Shown here piece by piece: positions 34,669-43,775 of a stretch of DNA of 64,000 nt (position 1 is the first letter of the stretch; each line of letters starts with the position of its first letter). The DNA comes from Fibrobacter succinogenes (GTDB lineage: Bacteria > Fibrobacterota > Fibrobacteria > Fibrobacterales > Fibrobacteraceae), in assembly GCA_902800345.1 (NCBI GenBank), contig CADCDO010000024.1, positions 31,551 through 95,550 of the forward strand. Reading direction: 5' to 3'. Under the pieces are notes generated by a model that worked only from the letters and a program-made list of their open reading frames with translations, was not told where the DNA came from and did no database searches. Position numbers and translations under genes: made by a program.

Positions 34669-37600
34669 TGTCAAACGTTACCCAAATCAAGACCATGCGG
34701 CCCGTGAACCGCGCCATATACGCCTATACCACTCCTAACGACAGAACCCATGACGGGTGGATAAAAATCGGTGATACCGAAGTCAATTTTGGCGAAAACT
34801 TGAAAGACGCTGTTAAGGAACGCGTTCATCAGCAAACCCACACCTCCGATACCGATGCCCCTATTGCGTGGAGCGGTAGGGCTGTTTTCGAAGATGACTT
34901 GACGCCTTTCCGTGATTACGATTTCCATAAATACCTGACAAACAAGGTGGATATTGAACGGAAACCGAAAACGGAGTGGTTCAAAACCGACGCAAAGACT
35001 TCTAAGAATCATTTCAATGATTTTAAGGAAAATCACGGAATCCTTACCGAAATGGAAGGCGTCGAAATCTACGAACTTCGCGATGAACAGGAAGAAGCAG
35101 CAAGAAAAACCGCCGATTATTTCGATAACCACAAACTGGTGAAAATCCTGAAAAAGGACAAGGCTCCCGAATTCCTGTGGAATGCAAAACCCCGCTTTGG
35201 CAAGACCCTTACTGCATACGATTTTTGCAAGCGCGTTGGTGCGAGGAACGTACTTATCTTGACCAACCGTCCGGCCATTGCCGATAGCTGGTACAATGAT
35301 TATGCGCGTTTCGTCGGGACGGAAGGTGGCTACTATTTTGTAAGCCAGGTGGATGTTTTCAAAAAGAATCCGCAAAAATACAAGCATGTTTTAACAAGGG
35401 ATGAGTTTACTCGCGCTGTAAGCAAGAACAGGCTCGGCTGCATTGAATTTATCTCCTTGCAAGACCTTAAAGGCGCAAAGGCTTTTGGTGGCGATTACGA
35501 AAAACTCCGTGAAGTTTCTGAACTTGATTGGGATGTGCTGATTCTTGATGAGGCGCACGAGGGCGTAGAAACCGATAAAACGGATGTTGCCTTGGAACGC
35601 ATCAAACGCCGTTTTACGCTGAACCTTTCGGGCACTCCGTTCAAGATGCTTGCATCCGACAAGTTCCCCGAAGAGGCTATATTCAACTGGACATACGCCG
35701 ACGAACAAGAGCGTAAAAAGGAATTTGCCGAAAAGGGTGTAGAAAATCCTTACGAAGATTTGCCGAAGCTCAATCTTTTCACCTACCAGATGTCCGATAT
35801 GATGGGAGCGAAGGCCGATGCCGGAACTCTCATTGATGACGAAGAAACGCAATATTACTTTGACTTGAACGAGTTCTTCAAGACGAATGCTTCGGGGTAT
35901 TTTGAACATCTCGAAGATGTAAAGAAGTTCTTGGACGCTCTCACGGAGCAGAAAAAGTATCCGTTCTCTACGGAAGAACTCAGGAATCAACTCAAACATA
36001 CGTTTTGGTTGTTGAACCGCGTTGATTCTGCCATCGCCTTGAAAAAGCTTTTGACACAGCACCCTGTATTCAAGGAATATACGGTTGTCCTTGCTGTTGG
36101 TAATGGCGACGAGGAACTGGAAAACCAGAAGGCGATTACCGCTGTCCGCGAAGCTATCAAGAACAACGAAAAGACTATTACCCTTTCGGTGGGGCAGCTT
36201 ACGACGGGTGTCACCATTCCCGAATGGACTGCTGTTCTGATGCTTTGCTCCATGCGCTCTCCGGCGCTGTATATGCAGGCCGCATTCCGTGCTCAAAATC
36301 CGTGCCTTTTCTTGGATAAGGATGGCAAAACATATCGCAAAGATAATGCGTATGTGTTCGATTTTGATCCGGCACGCACGCTGACTATCGTGGAAACCAT
36401 TGCCAACGACCAATACAAGGATACTGCCGGTGGTGCAGGCGATAGCGAAAAACGCAAAAAGCATGTTCTGGAACTCTTGAACTTCTTCCCTGTGGTAGGT
36501 GAAGACGACAATGGCGAAATGATTGAACTGGATGCCGAAAAGGTGTTGACCATCCCGAGGCATATCCACGCCAAGGAAGTCGTGAATCACGGATTCATGA
36601 GCAATTTCTTATTCCAGAATATTAGTGGTATATTTGCGGCGCCTTCGATTGTGAATGATATTCTCAAGAAAGTTGATCCCGTGACCAAGGCCGAAGCGGA
36701 TAAGAACATTGTTACTCCCGAACAGGCTGGTGAAATTCCGCTTGATGCGAATGGAAATCCTGAAGTTCCCATGGAACAAGCTGTAGGGACGGCTGTCGAT
36801 AAATTTGGTGACCCGGTCTTTGGAGAACGTGCGGATGATTATGAAAAAGAAGTGAATAGAATGCTTCGCAACAGTAAACCGTCTGATGTGACTGATTTAC
36901 TTAATGAGCTGACAGCTGTTTATGACGCATCTGAGAAGAAGGTTGTTGAGGAGGCCAAGGAAAAGTTTGGCAAAGACATGACTAAGTCCCAGACAAGGGA
37001 ATTTGAACGAAAGCTGCATGATTACGGGCAAAAGAAAATTCGCACGGCGGCCGCTGACTTCAAAATTGAAGCAGGCGATGCTGAGCATAAACGCAAAGAA
37101 GCTCTTGAAAAATGCAATTCTAAGGCCGAAGAAAAGCAAATCAATGCTGTATTCAAAAAGGAAATGGAGGCTGCTAAGCAGAAATTCCATGAAAAAGTCT
37201 CTGATACGCAGGATGTTTGGAATCAAGCTGCCGTTGAAACTGTAAAGGCTGTAGAAGAAAGCAAGATTGAAAAGAAAAAGAATGATATTGAAGAAAAGGT
37301 TAGAGACCATCTGCGTGGCTTTGCTCGCACAATTCCTTCGTTCTTAATGGCGTATGGAAATGACAATACGACTCTCGAAACATTTGAACGCGACATTCCG
37401 GGTAATGTTTTCCTTGAGGTAACGAGTATCACCGTTGACGAATTCAAATTCCTTCGCGATGGTGGCGATTACACCGACGAAAATGACGGAAAGAAAAAGC
37501 ACTATGACGGTCATCTCTTTGATTCGGTCGTATTCAACGACTCCGTGAAGGAATTTATGCGCAAACGCTCGGAACTGGCGGACTACTTCATGGAAGATGT

Positions 37601-38054
37601 AAAGGGCGACATATTCGACTACATCCCGCCGCAGAAGACGAACCAAATATTTACTCCGAAAAAAGTGGTAAAGGAAATGGTAGACATGTTGGAAAAGGAA
37701 ACGCCGGGCTGTTTTGACGATCCGACCCATACCTTTGCTGACTTGTACATGAAATCGGGCCTTTATATTACCGAAATCATCAAGCGACTTTATCGTTCAA
37801 AGAAGATGAAGAAACTTTTCCCTGACGACAAGAAAAGGCTAGAGCATATCGTCAAGAATCAAGTCTGCGGAGCCGCACCGACGGAAATCATTTATATGAT
37901 TGCGATGCATTATATCTTGGGTTTCAATAACGAAATTGAAGGTAAAACGGCTTCTGAAATTCAGGCTCTGTATCCGAATTTCAAGATGAAAGATACAGCG
38001 GAACTTGCTAAGACGGGAAAACTCGCCGAATGGGTTGCGAAGGCTTATAAATAA
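34668..38054 (+). CDS. GIY-YIG / DEAD-type helicase restriction protein with methylase-like C-terminus
   Basis: An 1128-residue restriction protein. Residues ~12-110 look like a GIY-YIG-type nuclease domain (RAIYAYTTPND, then GWIKIGDT). Residues ~130-620 are a superfamily 2 helicase/translocase: KPRFGKT (Walker A), LILDEAHEG (Walker B), SGTPF (motif III) and TTGVTIPEW. A charged coiled coil covers ~770-930. Residues ~985-1128 resemble another methylase N-terminal half (QTNQIFTPKKVVKEM, then FADLYMKSGLYITEIIKRLY, PTEIIYMIAMHYILGF) but lack NPPY. It is probably the cleavage and translocation subunit of the system with the two methylase chains. Confidence 0.82.
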   Translation: MSNVTQIKTMRPVNRAIYAYTTPNDRTHDGWIKIGDTEVNFGENLKDAVKERVHQQTHTSDTDAPIAWSGRAVFEDDLTPFRDYDFHKYLTNKVDIERKPKTEWFKTDAKTSKNHFNDFKENHGILTEMEGVEIYELRDEQEEAARKTADYFDNHKLVKILKKDKAPEFLWNAKPRFGKTLTAYDFCKRVGARNVLILTNRPAIADSWYNDYARFVGTEGGYYFVSQVDVFKKNPQKYKHVLTRDEFTRAVSKNRLGCIEFISLQDLKGAKAFGGDYEKLREVSELDWDVLILDEAHEGVETDKTDVALERIKRRFTLNLSGTPFKMLASDKFPEEAIFNWTYADEQERKKEFAEKGVENPYEDLPKLNLFTYQMSDMMGAKADAGTLIDDEETQYYFDLNEFFKTNASGYFEHLEDVKKFLDALTEQKKYPFSTEELRNQLKHTFWLLNRVDSAIALKKLLTQHPVFKEYTVVLAVGNGDEELENQKAITAVREAIKNNEKTITLSVGQLTTGVTIPEWTAVLMLCSMRSPALYMQAAFRAQNPCLFLDKDGKTYRKDNAYVFDFDPARTLTIVETIANDQYKDTAGGAGDSEKRKKHVLELLNFFPVVGEDDNGEMIELDAEKVLTIPRHIHAKEVVNHGFMSNFLFQNISGIFAAPSIVNDILKKVDPVTKAEADKNIVTPEQAGEIPLDANGNPEVPMEQAVGTAVDKFGDPVFGERADDYEKEVNRMLRNSKPSDVTDLLNELTAVYDASEKKVVEEAKEKFGKDMTKSQTREFERKLHDYGQKKIRTAAADFKIEAGDAEHKRKEALEKCNSKAEEKQINAVFKKEMEAAKQKFHEKVSDTQDVWNQAAVETVKAVEESKIEKKKNDIEEKVRDHLRGFARTIPSFLMAYGNDNTTLETFERDIPGNVFLEVTSITVDEFKFLRDGGDYTDENDGKKKHYDGHLFDSVVFNDSVKEFMRKRSELADYFMEDVKGDIFDYIPPQKTNQIFTPKKVVKEMVDMLEKETPGCFDDPTHTFADLYMKSGLYITEIIKRLYRSKKMKKLFPDDKKRLEHIVKNQVCGAAPTEIIYMIAMHYILGFNNEIEGKTASEIQALYPNFKMKDTAELAKTGKLAEWVAKAYK

Positions 38055-38184
38055 AAAAAGTCAAATTTATAAATGATAAAAGGGGTCGAATCGTTTTTCC
38101 CTTCCCTTTGAACTGTCAAGCATTTCTTCACTTTTTTACAAAAAACGCCGAGTTTTAACGACCGACATTATCGTATATAAAGAA

Positions 38185-38205
38185 AGACCCGCTCGCAGCG
38201 GGTCT
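38185..38205 (-). terminator. Intrinsic terminator of the outer-membrane protein gene
   Basis: AGACCCGCT-CGC-AGCGGGTCT, a perfect nine-pair stem. On the minus strand it is followed by TTCTTT and lies 22 bases beyond the stop at 38227. The plus-strand restriction operon ends 130 bases away on the other side. Confidence 0.75.
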
Positions 38206-38226
38206 CAAACATATTTTGGGAAAAAT

Positions 38227-38994
38227 TTAGAAGTTAAACAAAACGGCGAATCCAACACCAAAAGCAATGTGGCTGTCATCTACGTTAACCCATTTGCTTA
38301 TTCCAGTTGAAGCATCGATAGAAATGTTTTCGTTAAAGTTGTATTTCACACCGATGTATGAGGCTAGATTTAAATCTCCGCCGCCATGAGAGAATTGGTA
38401 TCCGTGACCAGTGAATATTTCACCGAGTTCTAGATATCCACTTGTCTCTATGTACGGAGTAAAATTTTCCGTAACGGTAAAATCAAGTTCTAATGCAGCA
38501 GATGTGGATATAGGGATACCGTCGCCATCACCCTCTGTGTCGAAATCAAAAGCAAGTTGGGATCCGAAGTTGAACAACTGGTTAACTTTCCTTGAAAATT
38601 GCAAACCGAAGTTGAATTGCCATGGATCTTTGCCGAAGCAGTAATCGCTATTAGGTAAATAAATGTCCGCAAATACGTTCATGGTGGGAGTAAACTGGTA
38701 ACGGGTCAAAAGACGGATTTTACCTGTTCCGTCTTCTCCTAAATGGCTACTGCCATAGTACGAGAATACATGGTATGGAACAACGAGTGCAAGTTCTAGA
38801 CCCGGGAGTATTGTATATCGAGAACCTAAAGAGAGATTAAGAGTGTGGTATTGCTTAATTTCTCCAGAGTATGTAGTGTAATACGAGGTAAATCTGGTCT
38901 GTCCCTTATGGTTTTCAAGAACGGGGAACAGGTCCCAGGCTGCAAAGGAAGAGCTTATGGCAAGCGCACTTGCGAGAATGATTTTTTTGAACAT
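38227..38994 (-). CDS. Outer-membrane beta-barrel protein, unknown
   Basis: A 255-residue protein with signal peptide (MFKKIILASALAISSSFA) and many amphipathic strands (YHTLNLSLGSRYTILPGLEL, FTPTMNVFADIYLPN, NLASYIGVKYNFNENISIDA). It ends in Phe (VGFAVLFNF), the classic outer-membrane insertion signal. AGGAAAC precedes the start. It resembles short transporter-like barrels that are often annotated as hypothetical; a substrate cannot be proposed. Confidence 0.75.
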   Translation of the reverse strand: MFKKIILASALAISSSFAAWDLFPVLENHKGQTRFTSYYTTYSGEIKQYHTLNLSLGSRYTILPGLELALVVPYHVFSYYGSSHLGEDGTGKIRLLTRYQFTPTMNVFADIYLPNSDYCFGKDPWQFNFGLQFSRKVNQLFNFGSQLAFDFDTEGDGDGIPISTSAALELDFTVTENFTPYIETSGYLELGEIFTGHGYQFSHGGGDLNLASYIGVKYNFNENISIDASTGISKWVNVDDSHIAFGVGFAVLFNF

Positions 38995-39111
38995 TATGTT
39001 GTTTCCTGACGATTAATGCATGATAGCTTATTACGGCGTCCATAATATACAAAATAACATCCCTCGAAGTTTAATTTCGGGTCATAAAGATGCCCTACGC
39101 CGATAATTTGT

Positions 39112-40131
39112 TTATTCTGCTGGTGTAATTGTCGGCAGATCATCGTATCCGCCAAATCGAGCCCACCATAGCGCCATATCGACTGTAGGTTTGGTAATAT
39201 TATAGGTCTTATCCCTATATGAGAACGTTCCTATAACTTTAGAGTTTTGATCTGTGCAATGACCTACACCAATATACAAGTCACATGATGTCAATTGTCC
39301 CGCATTCTTTAACTGTTTGTAAACGAGTTGCGAGGCAAACGCGGGCGTCGTTGTATCTTCGGCTCCAAGAAAGAATTTTACAGGACATTTTGTGATTCGC
39401 TTGCTTGTGCACTTTTCCAATTCCGTGCTCGAAAGATACCTGCCGTTAATAAGAGTGTAATCCGCTTTATCTTCGATTTTTGAACAATTTCTGGCAAATG
39501 GGTCAAGTCCATAAACTTTTTCTGTGCTATAACTTTCCGCATTGTCGAAACCGTAGAAGAATTTTAGATTGCCATGCGCGTTAGGAATGTTAAGTTGCGA
39601 ATAAAGCATCGATATGGCGGGGGAATCGAGGACGCATGCCTTGACCGGAATCGCCCCGCATTCGACGAAATTCAAAGCGCCCATTCCGCCCTGACTTTCT
39701 CCATAGACATAAATTTCATTCCTGTCACAGTTCCACTCTTGGCATACTTTTTCGACCATTTTGCAGACGGACTCAATCCACATATAGTTTCCTACTGGAC
39801 GGCAGTCACTTAAGTTGTTTTCTTTTGCAAATGCCTGAGGAAGCCCGTTGGAGGCGCAAACCACATATCCGCAAGCTGCAAAGAACTGCGGCATGAACTT
39901 GTCTATACCAATCCAGGTATCCCGATAGACGGGTTCGCCAGCACCGTGGAAAAATACAACAAGTTTCCGTTTGCCTGAGACTTGTTTTGTCGGGGTCATC
40001 ACGACGCAATGGTCATAATCAACAGAAGTACTCTCTTGGACAAGAGTATCGTCGTTTACGCTTCTCGCATCTGCCGTGTGGACCGGCACGTCAAAATATT
40101 CTACTGCAGAGTGTTCGACAGATTGACTCAT
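39112..40131 (-). CDS. Alpha/beta-hydrolase (esterase/PHB depolymerase-like)
   Basis: A 339-residue hydrolase without a signal peptide. Seen: an oxyanion-hole region VVFFHGAGEPVYRDTW, the nucleophile elbow YVYGESQGGMGALNF with Ser in GESQGG, a probable acid in KFFLGAEDTTTP, and a catalytic His in IGVGHCTDQNS. This is the pattern of feruloyl/acetyl esterases and polyhydroxybutyrate depolymerase relatives. In Fibrobacter such enzymes often remove acyl groups from plant polysaccharides, but the missing signal peptide points to an intracellular substrate. AGGGG precedes the ATG. Confidence 0.72.
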   Translation of the reverse strand: MSQSVEHSAVEYFDVPVHTADARSVNDDTLVQESTSVDYDHCVVMTPTKQVSGKRKLVVFFHGAGEPVYRDTWIGIDKFMPQFFAACGYVVCASNGLPQAFAKENNLSDCRPVGNYMWIESVCKMVEKVCQEWNCDRNEIYVYGESQGGMGALNFVECGAIPVKACVLDSPAISMLYSQLNIPNAHGNLKFFYGFDNAESYSTEKVYGLDPFARNCSKIEDKADYTLINGRYLSSTELEKCTSKRITKCPVKFFLGAEDTTTPAFASQLVYKQLKNAGQLTSCDLYIGVGHCTDQNSKVIGTFSYRDKTYNITKPTVDMALWWARFGGYDDLPTITPAE

Positions 40132-40198
40132 AAAATGCCCCTAATTAGTCCGATAAAAAATGCTTGAATTAACGGTTGTTTGTAACAGGAATCCTTAA

Positions 40199-41449
40199 TT
40201 ACTCTTTGAACTTCTTGATGACGACAATCCCGTTGTGACCGCCAAAGCCAAGCGATGCCGACACGGCGACGTCTATGTTGCCTTCGACACCCTTGTGCGG
40301 AACGTAGTCGAGGTCGCAACCTTCGTCCGGGTTGTCGAGGTTGATGGTCGCGGGGTAGAACGAATCACGGATGGCGAGCGTGCTGATCATCGCCTCGATG
40401 ACGCCTGCGGCGCCCACGCAGTGGCCGGTCATGCTCTTGGTGCTCGAAACCTTGATCTTGTAAGCGTGTTCGCCGAGGGCAATTTTCAGCATTTGTGTCT
40501 CGGTGAGGTCGTTCAGGTGCGTCGAGGTGCCGTGGGCGTTGTAGTAATCCACGTCTGTCGGGGCGATGCCGGCGTCTTTCAATGCCTTGACCATGGCTTT
40601 GGCACACGTTTCTCCACCCGGGCGCGGGCTCGTGATGTGGTAAGCGTCGGCAGAAGACCCGTAACCGGCGACTTCGGCGTAAATCTTAGCACCGCGGGCC
40701 TTAGCGTGTTCGAGTTCCTCGAGCACGAGGATGGCGCCTGCTTCACCCATCACGAATCCGCTGCGGTCCTTGTCGAACGGGCGTGAAGCTTTTTCGGGTG
40801 CGTTGTTGAACTTGTCGGTGAGGGCATGCATGCCGGCAAAACTCTTGATGGAGTAGTCCGTGATGGCGCTTTCGGAACCGCCCGCGAGGCACACATCCAA
40901 ACGCCCCGAGCGGACCGCGTCAAGTGCTGCACCGATGGCGTCCGTGCCGGAGGCACAGGCCGTGCAGACCGTCCATGCCGAGCCCGTGATTCCAAGCGCG
41001 ATGGAAACGTTCGCGCAAGCTTCGTTTGCAATCAGTTCCGGCATCGCGAGCGGCGAAACGCGGCGTCTCCCGCCTTCGAGATATTTGCTGTAAGTTTCTT
41101 CGACAACGTCTTGTCCGCCAAGACCGTTCCCGGCAACGATGCCGGTCGTGTCTTCTGCGAGCATTTCGCGGCTGAGGCTTGCGTCCTTGACCGCTTCGTT
41201 TGCGGCGGCGACGAGGAACTGCGTGAAACGCGCCATGCGGCGAGCTTCTTTCGGGTCGATGCCGTGTTCTTCTGGCTTAAAATCCTTGACTTCTGCCGCG
41301 ATTTTTACGGGACAGTTTGTTGCGTCGAACAATGTGATGGGCGCAATGCCGCACTTGCCTGCCTTGATGGCGTTCCAAAGTTCAGGGGCGGACTTGCCTA
41401 TGGGGGTGACGGCACCCATACCGGTAATAACAACTCTTCTTCTGTTCAT
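40199..41449 (-). CDS. fabF: Beta-ketoacyl-ACP synthase II
   Basis: A 416-residue condensing enzyme of fatty acid elongation. The Cys-His-His active site is visible: VCTACASGTDAIGAA, NAHGTSTHLNDLTE and KSMTGHCVGAAGVIEA. The start (MNRRRVVITGMGAVTPIG) and the end (LGFGGHNGIVVIKKFKE) are standard. It elongates malonyl-ACP-derived chains in the cytosol. It stands apart from other fab genes here. The promoter region has a TATATC sequence five bases before the ATG. Confidence 0.96.
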   Translation of the reverse strand: MNRRRVVITGMGAVTPIGKSAPELWNAIKAGKCGIAPITLFDATNCPVKIAAEVKDFKPEEHGIDPKEARRMARFTQFLVAAANEAVKDASLSREMLAEDTTGIVAGNGLGGQDVVEETYSKYLEGGRRRVSPLAMPELIANEACANVSIALGITGSAWTVCTACASGTDAIGAALDAVRSGRLDVCLAGGSESAITDYSIKSFAGMHALTDKFNNAPEKASRPFDKDRSGFVMGEAGAILVLEELEHAKARGAKIYAEVAGYGSSADAYHITSPRPGGETCAKAMVKALKDAGIAPTDVDYYNAHGTSTHLNDLTETQMLKIALGEHAYKIKVSSTKSMTGHCVGAAGVIEAMISTLAIRDSFYPATINLDNPDEGCDLDYVPHKGVEGNIDVAVSASLGFGGHNGIVVIKKFKE

Positions 41450-41614
41450 AAAGGGATATATTCACTTTTAAATTTAAATGGTTCTTTTTAAAGATAGTTT
41501 TTTTGATGTGTTGTTTTTTCCCAAGTTGAAAAGTTTGCTTGGAATTTCAAAATCTGAACGTTTTCTTTGATAAAATGTTATATTCGTTCTTGAACAACTT
41601 CAAAGGAATGAAAT

Positions 41615-41980
41615 ATGAAAAATTTGCTTTTGTTTTCTATGGTTGCGGCTGCTGCGTTCTTCTCCGCTTGCAATGATGATTCCGACAATGATGTCTATTC
41701 TTGCGAAATCAACATAAATTACCAAAATCTTATGAGTATTCATGGTTGTGTCGAGGCATCTGTCCAGGACGATGTGGATTATGTTTGCTCGTCGGCGAAT
41801 AAAATATCGCTCGGTTCTGGCAAAACAGGAACGGGCTGCCCTGGTGGTGCCGCAAAAACTTGTAGCGGGGTTAAAGGAGGCACGGCATATACGGCCTATT
41901 TCTACGATGGCGAAATGATAGATAGCTCTTGCGATCAAATAATGTCCGTACTCGATAATTTTGATGTCCTTGATCGATAA
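41615..41980 (+). CDS. Six-cysteine small lipoprotein, paralogue 1
   Basis: A 121-residue lipoprotein (lipobox FFSAC, Cys19) preceded by AAAGGA. After an acidic linker there are six Cys in the pattern SC-x(15)-C-x(12)-C-x(17)-GC-x(6)-KTC-x(15+)-SC. It shares this pattern with the genes at 42064 and 50905, including a G-[ST]-G-C motif and a nearby Tyr-rich segment (AYTAYFYDG). Three disulfides are likely. The family is unknown to me; localisation is probably the cell surface or periplasm. Confidence 0.75.
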   Translation: MKNLLLFSMVAAAAFFSACNDDSDNDVYSCEININYQNLMSIHGCVEASVQDDVDYVCSSANKISLGSGKTGTGCPGGAAKTCSGVKGGTAYTAYFYDGEMIDSSCDQIMSVLDNFDVLDR

Positions 41981-42063
41981 TTTATAATTTGAAGTTGGAC
42001 ATTTTTGGCTTTTGTGTCGAACTTTCTATATATTTTTAGTCAAAATAAAAAAAGGAGTTGAGA

Positions 42064-42414
42064 ATGAAAAAACTTATTCTTGGCGCAATTGTTGCCGCCG
42101 CCGCTTTTTTCACAGGTTGCGAAGAGGAACACGAAGTTACCTCTTGTGACCTACGTGGAGCTGTTTTGGGAATTGATGTGCATATGTGTGTTGAATCCGA
42201 AGATGATAGCTATATTAAGGCTGCATGCTCCAGTAAAAATACCGGATTTGATATGTCTACTTCAGACGTTGAAACGGCAATAGGTTCTGGCTGCGCGGGT
42301 GATGCTTCGAAAGTCTGCCACTCGACTCAAAATGGTATAGATTTTACAATGTATGCCTATGGGCCTTTATTCAAAAATGCAGACTGCTCTAAATATCAAA
42401 ATTTTGCTCATTAA
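42064..42414 (+). CDS. Six-cysteine small lipoprotein, paralogue 2
   Basis: A 116-residue lipoprotein (lipobox FFTGC) with AAAGGAG upstream. Six Cys follow the same spacing as in the neighbour at 41615: SC near the start, HMC, AAC, GSGC, KVC and ADC near the end. The ATG at 42064 is used; an in-frame TTG lies two codons earlier. A strong terminator follows. It sits 84 bases after the first paralogue, so this is a local gene duplication with strong divergence. Confidence 0.75.
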   Translation: MKKLILGAIVAAAAFFTGCEEEHEVTSCDLRGAVLGIDVHMCVESEDDSYIKAACSSKNTGFDMSTSDVETAIGSGCAGDASKVCHSTQNGIDFTMYAYGPLFKNADCSKYQNFAH

Positions 42415-42428
42415 TGTATTGTTGCATG

Positions 42429-42453
42429 GCCCGGCTTTAGTGCCGGGCTTTTT
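42429..42453 (+). terminator. Intrinsic terminator
   Basis: GCCCGGC-TTTAGT-GCCGGGC followed by TTTTT: a perfect seven-pair GC-rich stem and T-run just after the second six-cysteine lipoprotein gene. Confidence 0.85.
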
Positions 42454-42466
42454 CTATATTTGCGAT

Positions 42467-42494
42467 GTCATCCCCGACTTGTTCGGGGATTGCC
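42467..42494. repeat. Dispersed palindromic repeat (ATCCCCGA type)
   Basis: GTCATCCCCGA-CTTGT-TCGGGGATTGCC: an imperfect palindrome of the kind found scattered in many genomes, located in the short gap before ahbD. Confidence 0.6.
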
Positions 42495-42556
42495 ATACAC
42501 GGTATTGACGACCGATACTATTTCGATGGCAAAACATTTTTTATGAGGTCTATGGC

Positions 42557-43546
42557 ATGATTGTTTCTTGGATGACAACGAATAAGTGTAACTTGACGTG
42601 CAAACACTGCTATCAAGATGCAGGCGAAAACAAGTCGGCGGAACTCACGACTGCCGAAGCGCTCAAGCTCATCGACGAGATTGCCAAGGCCGGATTCAAG
42701 ATCATGATTTTCAGCGGTGGCGAACCGATGACGCGCCCGGATATCGTGGAGCTTGTGGCCCATGCCCGCGAACGTGGACTCCGCCCGGTGTTTGGCACGA
42801 ACGGAACGCTCATTACGCACGATTTGGCGTTCAAGCTCAAGGAAGCGGGGGCCATGGCGATGGGAATCAGCGTCGATAGCATTGATCCCAAGCGCCATAA
42901 CGATTTTCGCGGCCTTCCGAATGCTTTTGAACTCACATTGATGGGCATCGAAAACTGCAAGGCGGCTGGCCTCCCGTTCCAGATTCATACGACTATTATG
43001 GACTGGAACCAGAACGAAATTTTTGACATCATGGACTGGGTCAAGGAAATCGGTGCCGTGAACCATCAGATTTTCTTTTTGATTCCGGTGGGTCGCGGCA
43101 AGGAAATCGAAGGACATGCGCTCCGTGTTGCCGAATACGAAGGCCTCCTCCGCAAGATTATGGAAAAGAGTCGCACGCTCGGAATCCCGGTGAAGCCGAC
43201 TTGCGCTCCGCAGTTCCTCCGCATTGCAGACCAGCTGGACATCAAGACGCGCTACAGCCGCGGTTGTCTCGCTGGCCTCGACTACTGCATTGTAAGCCCC
43301 ATCGGCAAGGTGCGCCCTTGTGCTTACATGATGGAAGAAGCAGGCGATGTGCACGATACGCCGTTCGACGAAATCTGGGCGAATGCCGAGGTGTTCAAGA
43401 AACTCCGCACCAAGACCTATGCCGGAGCATGCGGCAAGTGCAAGTTCAACGACCGCTGCGGCGGCTGCCGTGCCCGTGCTGCTTACTACCACGATGGCGA
43501 CTACATGCAGGAGGATAGCTACTGCGCTTACGGGAGAGGGTTGTAG
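42557..43546 (+). CDS. ahbD: Radical SAM heme synthase AhbD
   Basis: A 329-residue radical SAM enzyme that should oxidatively decarboxylate two propionates of iron-coproporphyrin III to give heme b. Seen: SWMTTNKCNLTCKHCYQDAG (cluster motif CxxxCxxC), IFSGGEPMTRPDI, FGTNGTLIT, PFQIHTTIMDWNQNEI, KPTCAPQF, RGCLAGLDYCIVSP, and a C-terminal auxiliary cluster motif CGKCKFNDRCGGCRARA. These match AhbD/NirJ2-like proteins closely. GAGGT lies upstream of the ATG. It is unlinked to the main tetrapyrrole block by about 17 kb. Confidence 0.88.
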   Translation: MIVSWMTTNKCNLTCKHCYQDAGENKSAELTTAEALKLIDEIAKAGFKIMIFSGGEPMTRPDIVELVAHARERGLRPVFGTNGTLITHDLAFKLKEAGAMAMGISVDSIDPKRHNDFRGLPNAFELTLMGIENCKAAGLPFQIHTTIMDWNQNEIFDIMDWVKEIGAVNHQIFFLIPVGRGKEIEGHALRVAEYEGLLRKIMEKSRTLGIPVKPTCAPQFLRIADQLDIKTRYSRGCLAGLDYCIVSPIGKVRPCAYMMEEAGDVHDTPFDEIWANAEVFKKLRTKTYAGACGKCKFNDRCGGCRARAAYYHDGDYMQEDSYCAYGRGL

Positions 43547-43559
43547 TTGGAACTTAGGG

Positions 43560-43648
43560 GCGTCATCCTGAAGCCTTAGGGCTGATATAGAATTGTTGGC
43601 ATTTTAATGCCTTACAATTCTTAGGTTCGAAGGAGCAGGATCCAGTGA
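43560..43648. repeat. R1 element interrupted by a long palindrome
   Basis: CGTCATCCTGAAGCC at one end and GGATCCAGTG at the other are the ends of an R1-type repeat. Between them, at 43589-43621, lies AGAATTGT-T-GGCAT-TTTA-ATGCC-TT-ACAATTCT, a near-perfect palindrome. Palindrome and repeat probably arose by nested insertion. Confidence 0.65.
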
Positions 43649-43775
43649 TGTTTTTAGTTGGTAGAACTTAGTAGAAAGTTGGCGGTAGACAGAAGAAAGT
43701 GGCGCGAATGCGTCAGTCTTGGAATGGTTGTAAAGAATGAATCTTTTGATTTGTTGGTTCGTTTTGGGGTAAATT

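Noticed and set aside
35391..36590. 399-codon minus-strand frame inside the helicase gene
   Set aside because: Shadow of the DEAH helicase domain; the sense frame holds all helicase motifs.
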